From contig WHUX01000279.1 in the NCBI GenBank assembly GCA_015179025.1, positions 1-61,283 on the forward strand: a stretch of 61,283 bases of DNA, written 5' to 3'. Both the position numbers and the translations under genes were made by a program. The notes below the pieces were generated by a model. That model did no database searches and was not told the origin of the DNA. It saw only the letters and a program-made list of their open reading frames with translations. Of the stretch, positions 57,100-61,283 are shown in pieces (position 1 is the stretch's first letter; each line of letters begins with the position of its first letter). Source of the stretch: Terfezia claveryi. Its lineage: Eukaryota > Ascomycota > Pezizomycetes > Pezizales > Pezizaceae.

Positions 57100-58350
57100 T
57101 AAAATAAGTTTAATAGTAAAGAAGAAATCTTTAAAACTATTATACTCTTGCAACTATATCCTCTAGCTACTTCACTAGCTCTATTAGTTATACAATTAGA
57201 ACCTCTAGCTTCTGAAGCTGTACTACCCCAAGTCTAACTAGCTTTAGCACTTGCTATAAAAGCATGGCAAGCAACAGTATTACTTCTAATCTACTGAGAC
57301 TTCAGGTCTAGTATTAAGTTAGAAAAGCTAGTAATTCTTAAAGGTATAAAGAACTATGATCTTTAGTTACAACAGATACTGATAATCTTTAATATTCTAG
57401 AAGCTATACAAGTTGTTATTAATAACTATATTCTTCTGCTTACAGTAACAGCTACTAAAATAATATACTATAAGCATATAGAAACATTAGCTCTTCTACT
57501 CCTTATTCAAGTTGTTTTACAGAAAATCATACTATAGATTAGTTGGCATAGTTCTGTAAATAAGATCTGATATTATCTCTACAAAATATACTACAAAGAT
57601 ACCCTATTATCTTTTGTACATGAGATATATGCCTTCAATTTACATGCTTCTATACTTGATACCTTACAACTAATTTCTTAGTTCATTTATACTTTCAAGA
57701 TTCGATAGATATAGTTATACCAATTGACCTTGAATACCTATTCTGGCAGCTTCCAAGCTATATATTAGACTTTATTAGAACTTGAAGAAGCTAAGTGTGA
57801 ATACCTCTTTACTTCCTTAGTTACTCACTACCATAATATGATAAATAACTTGACTACTAAAGAAAATCTCTCATATAATGATTTGAAGGAAAAGCTAGTA
57901 GGTCTAGCAATCAATAACAAACTCTTTAGCTATAATAGTAGAAACCAGACTAATATAGTACCACTAGCCAATAGTTACTTGAATAAGGCTAGAAGAAAGA
58001 AATTTGTATAATTCTTGCAACAAGTAATAAAACCTCAATCCTAGCAAAACTATATAAGGTTCGCAAACTTCTGCAGATCTAAGTACTAGGTCTTATACTT
58101 ACTACAAATATCATAGACATTAATTCTAAGGTTATATTTGACGAGACTGTCACAAGCTAAAATATAACCAAGCTAGCAAAAAACAGATTATACAGCCCTA
58201 AGCTGCTATTACTCAAGTTGTATAAGCCTCTATTTTTGAAGCCCAAGTCATGCAAGCCTCCATTTCTGAAGTCTAAGTTTTGCAAGCCTCTGTTTCTCAT
58301 GTACTTGTTTCCTAACAACTTGATCTCTCTAGTTTTGTCTTTAAATCTAT
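57100..58350 (+). pseudogene. gag: Copia-2 gag relic
   Basis: Recognisable Gag-like strings on the plus strand: LKGIKNYDL-LQQ (57330-57375), WHSSVNK (57543), LEEAKCEYLFTSLVTHYHNM (57780-57840) and DLKEKLVGLAINNKLF. A remnant of a zinc knuckle follows near 58085-58160, ending RDCHKLK, with Cys codons changed to Tyr. Stops are dense. It is truncated at 58541 by Gypsy-D. Confidence 0.6.
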
Positions 58351-58541
58351 TCAGACTAATCTATAAGTTAGTATAATATACAAGACTTTGCTGCTCACTA
58401 TACTTACATGAATACTGGGGGCAGAAAACAATAGCTTCTCTTATTGAATACCTAAATTTATAATAGTAGTTTATGATAGTAATAATTCCAAGTAAACAAT
58501 ATTTGAGGTAACAATAGGAGAAATAAAGGTGTGTAGAACTG

Positions 58542-59104
58542 TGTCACAACCGTCCTTTCCTAGCCGGGTTTGAGAGTCAGACGGGATTGTCACAACCGTG
58601 TTCTTAGTCTTGATTTGACACTCGAACAGGCTTGTTCGGGTGTCGTGCTGTTTTGACACTCGAATAGGCTTGTTCGGGTGTCGTCGATGGGTGATTGTTA
58701 TCTTAGCTTCCGAGATAGGAATCTCGGGAAGCTTATTCCTTCCACGGCCTTGGCCTGGAATCATGTATATATATCTTCATCCCTCCGCCCTCTCGTTGGA
58801 TCCCCATCCAATGTCTTGTATATCCAATACAGGGCCTTGCTTCTCTCCACGTTGGTGCATCTCCCTTGTGCACCTCCTTGTTTCGCCTTGTCTCTGCAGC
58901 CCAGCTGCCTCCCTTGACACACGCGGCAACTGCTTCCGCGTATCTCGTGTCCCTTGCCCTCTGCCCCTCTTGCCTCTTGCCCTTGCCCCCCGTCCCAGCC
59001 TTCCCCTAGTCACACACGTAGCATTCCTACATGTGTCTTGCCCTAGCCTCTGCCTTCTCCCTGGCGTACCTCTTGGTTGCCTTGTTTCCAGAGCCCATGT
59101 TACA
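58542..59104 (+). repeat. 5' LTR of Gypsy-D (563 bp)
   Basis: TGTCACAACCGT...CCATGTTACA. TGTCACAACCGT recurs at 58589. TATATATATC near 58770 may be a TATA box. The 3' half matches the solo LTR at 12793-13410; the U3 repeats differ. A primer site after 59104 is not recognised with confidence. Confidence 0.9.
58617..58682. repeat. two palindromic 28-bp repeats in Gypsy-D U3
   Basis: At 58617-58644 and 58655-58682. Arms GACACTCGAACA and TGTTCGGGTGTC surround a 4-base loop, with a 12-bp stem and one mismatch. They take the place of the different palindromes in the solo LTR. Confidence 0.85.
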
Positions 59105-59139
59105 CTACATTGGATCACTCTGATCAACCGGTACGCTCA

Positions 59140-60348
59140 ATGGCTGCCCAAGACACCACCCCCGCGCTCGCAGCCAGATTTCGAGCCTGGCAAGCTCTAC
59201 CCATTCCCATGAACCAGGACGATTTCGGCAGCTATCGTCAGACCATTATCGATATATACCTGGAGGCGGATGCCTTAGGCCAACGACTGGAATTAGCCAT
59301 ACATGAAGACCAACAAAAACAGACCAGAACCAATGACGAGGTCACGATACTCACCAAAGACCTCCTCTCCTGCCAGGCTGACCTCGCAACTATCCAGAAC
59401 GACTTGATCAATGAAAGAAGGACCATCCAGAGCCTGAATAGAGCCCTGGACACAATCCAAGCAGCCCCAGCACCCCAAGCACTACAGGCACCCAAGACCC
59501 AGAATCTCCCTACCCCGCCAAAGTTCAATAGCGACAGGACTCGCCTGAAAGCCTAGAAAAATTCCATCAAAATCAAACTAACTGGGGATGCTGCAAAATT
59601 CCCTACCGTTCGGCACCGATTAGCTTATGTATACGGCCTATTGGAGGGCAGAGCTTTGGACCAGGTCCAACCCTATGTGCTCAATGACCGCTTCAACATC
59701 CCTGATGTTGCTGCTCTGCTCACAATCCTCGACCGTGCCTTCAGAGACCCAGACCCCGTGGGTACGGCAACTCGGACTCTCCGAGCACTAAAACAGAAAG
59801 GCCATGACCTCTCAACATACATGGCAGAATTCTCAAGGTTGGCAGCAGAGGTGGAGTGGAACGATCGGGTGAAGCTGGAACAGTTCGAGGAAGGCCCCAA
59901 TATTGAGCTCAAACAGGCCCTCCTCCAATCTCCAGATATTAAAACCCTGGATGAATTCATTGATCAGGCATCCAAGATGGAGCAAAAGATGGCTAGGTTG
60001 AGAGTCCAGGTCAGCGCTCCCAGTACCTATCGGCCTCCTGTGAAAACTCAGCACCCCCAGCAACAAACTCGACCCCAGAACCCTAGCCCTCAGACCCAAG
60101 CTACAGCCAATAAGCCAGCCCACCCATCTCTGGTGGCGGGCGGCACCACCCCCATGGATTTATCATCAGGAAGGCCCCGCCTGACACAAGAAGAGAGGGA
60201 ACGTCGCCGCAATAATGGGTTGTGCATTACCTGTGGGAAAGGGGACCACTTCATCACGGCCTGTCCCCTCCACAAAAACCGCTCCTTGGCCGTACATGCG
60301 ATATCCGAGACCCTGGAAGAGTTGGGAAAAGTGGATTCCCTTGCCTAG
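59140..60348 (+). pseudogene. gag: Gypsy-D gag, one internal TAG
   Basis: ATG at 59140 (MAAQDTTPALAARF). A coiled-coil-like N-terminus with LTKDLLSCQADLATIQNDL. A TAG at 59554-59556 stands where Trp is expected (KA-stop-KNSIKI). Then the retrotransposon Gag core (59641-59990, with LRALKQKGHDLSTYMAEFSRL), a Pro/Gln-rich stretch, and a CX2CX4HX4C knuckle CITCGKGDHFITAC at about 60222-60263. The frame ends with TAG at 60346-60348; pol continues in the same frame. 402 codons in all. One TGG-to-TAG change is the only visible damage before that. Confidence 0.88.
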
Positions 60349-61283
60349 TTACTGACACTAGCAAGGGACCTAGGTATCCTGGGTCATTTGTCTTTGTCGT
60401 CTTTCTCTGTTCCTGCATCTATGTCTGTTGACGAATCTCGCTTGTTTGGCGAGCATTTTGTAGTACCAATAACTGTTAAATTAAATGGTAAAACAGTGGT
60501 AACATCAGCTCTCATAGATTGTGGTGCTTCAGGAATAGCCTTCATTGATCAGACCTTTGTCAGTAAAAATTCGATACCAACAGCCAAGCTAAAGACCCCC
60601 CGCCTTCTTGATGTCATTGATAGCCGACCTATCTCTTCCGGGGCTATTACCGACCTCGCATGCCTACCTAGTGCCATTGGAGACCATTCTGAAAGCCTCC
60701 CCATGTTTGTAACCAAGCTCAAATACCCCATTGTCCTGGGGATCCCCTGGCTCCGAATGCATGATGTCTCCATTAACTTTGGCTCTTACACCTTGAACTT
60801 TAACAGTGGGTATTGCGAGAAGCACTGCGGTGCCCCACAGACTGCCGTTAAAGGATTATGTGCCCTACTACCCCCGATAGAGGATCCTAGCCAGGTGATG
60901 GCAGAAACCCCCCCACTAAAACCCCTCAATATCAACTTCATTGGAGCAGGGGCCTTTGCTTACCTTACCAGAAGGTACAAGCTGAAAGCCCATACTCTAT
61001 CAATCTGCGAAGTTAACATGGAAATCAATAAGCTGCAGTCCAAGGAAGAATGGAAGTCCATGGTGCTGGGTGAATACCACGAATTCATTGACTTGTTCTC
61101 TGAGAAAGCCGTAGAGAAGCTGGCACTACATCGACCTTACGATCATACAATCCCCCTGGTGGAAGGAAAGACGCCCCCATACGGCCCGCTCTATGGAATG
61201 TCTCGGCTGGAACTGGAGGCTCTGAAGAAGTACTTGGAGGAGAATCTCAATAAGAGCTTCATTCGGCACAGCTCTTCCCCGGC
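60349..61283 (+). CDS. pol: Gypsy-D pol, protease and RT start (partial, open to window end)
   Basis: Open for 935 bases in the gag frame, directly after the gag TAG. The retropepsin has ALIDCGASGIAFID (about 60508-60549; Cys where Ser or Thr is usual) and later VLGIPWLRMHDVSI. The linker precedes the RT entry (about 61110-61283) with LHRPYDHTIPL and LEALKKYLEENL, then IRHSSSP. RT palm, RNase H and integrase are outside the window. Expression would need readthrough or reversion of the TAG at 60346, or the TAG may be a RIP change from CAG. Confidence 0.88.

Larger units (their letters stand above)
58542..61283 (+). mobile_element. Gypsy-D, Ty3/Gypsy element, runs off the window end
   Basis: 5' LTR, gag, protease and the start of RT. 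It has only two in-frame stops and no frameshift in about 2.1 kb, making it the best preserved coding sequence here. GC content is visibly higher than in the neighbouring Copia-2 relic. The solo LTR at 12793-13410 belongs to the same family. Confidence 0.92.

Noticed and set aside
53970..58541. Mitochondrial DNA insertion, suggested by the AT-rich composition
   Set aside because: Copia RNase H and Gag remnants and paired LTR-like repeats show it is degraded nuclear retroelement sequence.

Overview
The window looks like a transposon graveyard from a filamentous ascomycete (Pezizomycotina-like). I base this on a Tad1-like LINE, several chromodomain-bearing Gypsy elements, a Ty1/Copia element with an initiator-tRNA-type primer site, a PIF/Harbinger element, and stop codons that fit RIP (C:G to T:A change, mostly TAG/TAA from CAG/CAA/TGG). 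I recognise no host gene. The class of fungus cannot be told from this sequence.

Layout. 1-5461 is a minus-strand chromovirus (Gypsy-A copy 1, cut by the window edge) inserted into a second minus-strand Gypsy (Gypsy-B, 5462 to about 10565). Next comes the C-terminal pol half of a third Gypsy (Gypsy-C, about 10566-14261), split by a solo LTR (12793-13410) of the Gypsy-D family. 14262-29596 is a foldback element (FB1-A). A LINE (14641-28417) sits in its central satellite, and the end of LINE ORF2 is interrupted by a 5.4-kb palindrome (FB2, 22608-28020). 29902-45851 is a PIF/Harbinger element of about 4.2 kb net. It is inflated by a solo LTR (30246-33191), which itself holds a complete foldback (FB1-B, 30429-32915), and by a full-length Gypsy-A copy 2 (35123-43944). 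46786-53323 is a third foldback (FB1-C) holding a nearly complete Copia element (47353-52208). A 646-bp internally deleted Harbinger (53324-53969) abuts it. 53970-58541 is very AT-rich and degraded: an LTR fragment, Copia relics and a probable tRNA-derived SINE. 58542 to the end is the least damaged element, Gypsy-D: 5' LTR, gag, protease and the start of RT.

The most unusual content is the foldback elements. FB1 is a family of about 2.5-kb near-perfect palindromes with ACATCAGCAAAAA ends, a 4-bp target duplication, and layered tandem arrays inside. FB2 carries about 34 and 26 copies of a 29-bp minisatellite in its two arms. Neither encodes a protein. The Harbinger parent and its deletion derivative lie in the same window. 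Two chromovirus lineages share an extra zinc-knuckle block between RNase H and integrase. All boundaries, duplications and reading frames were worked out by eye; no database search was made.
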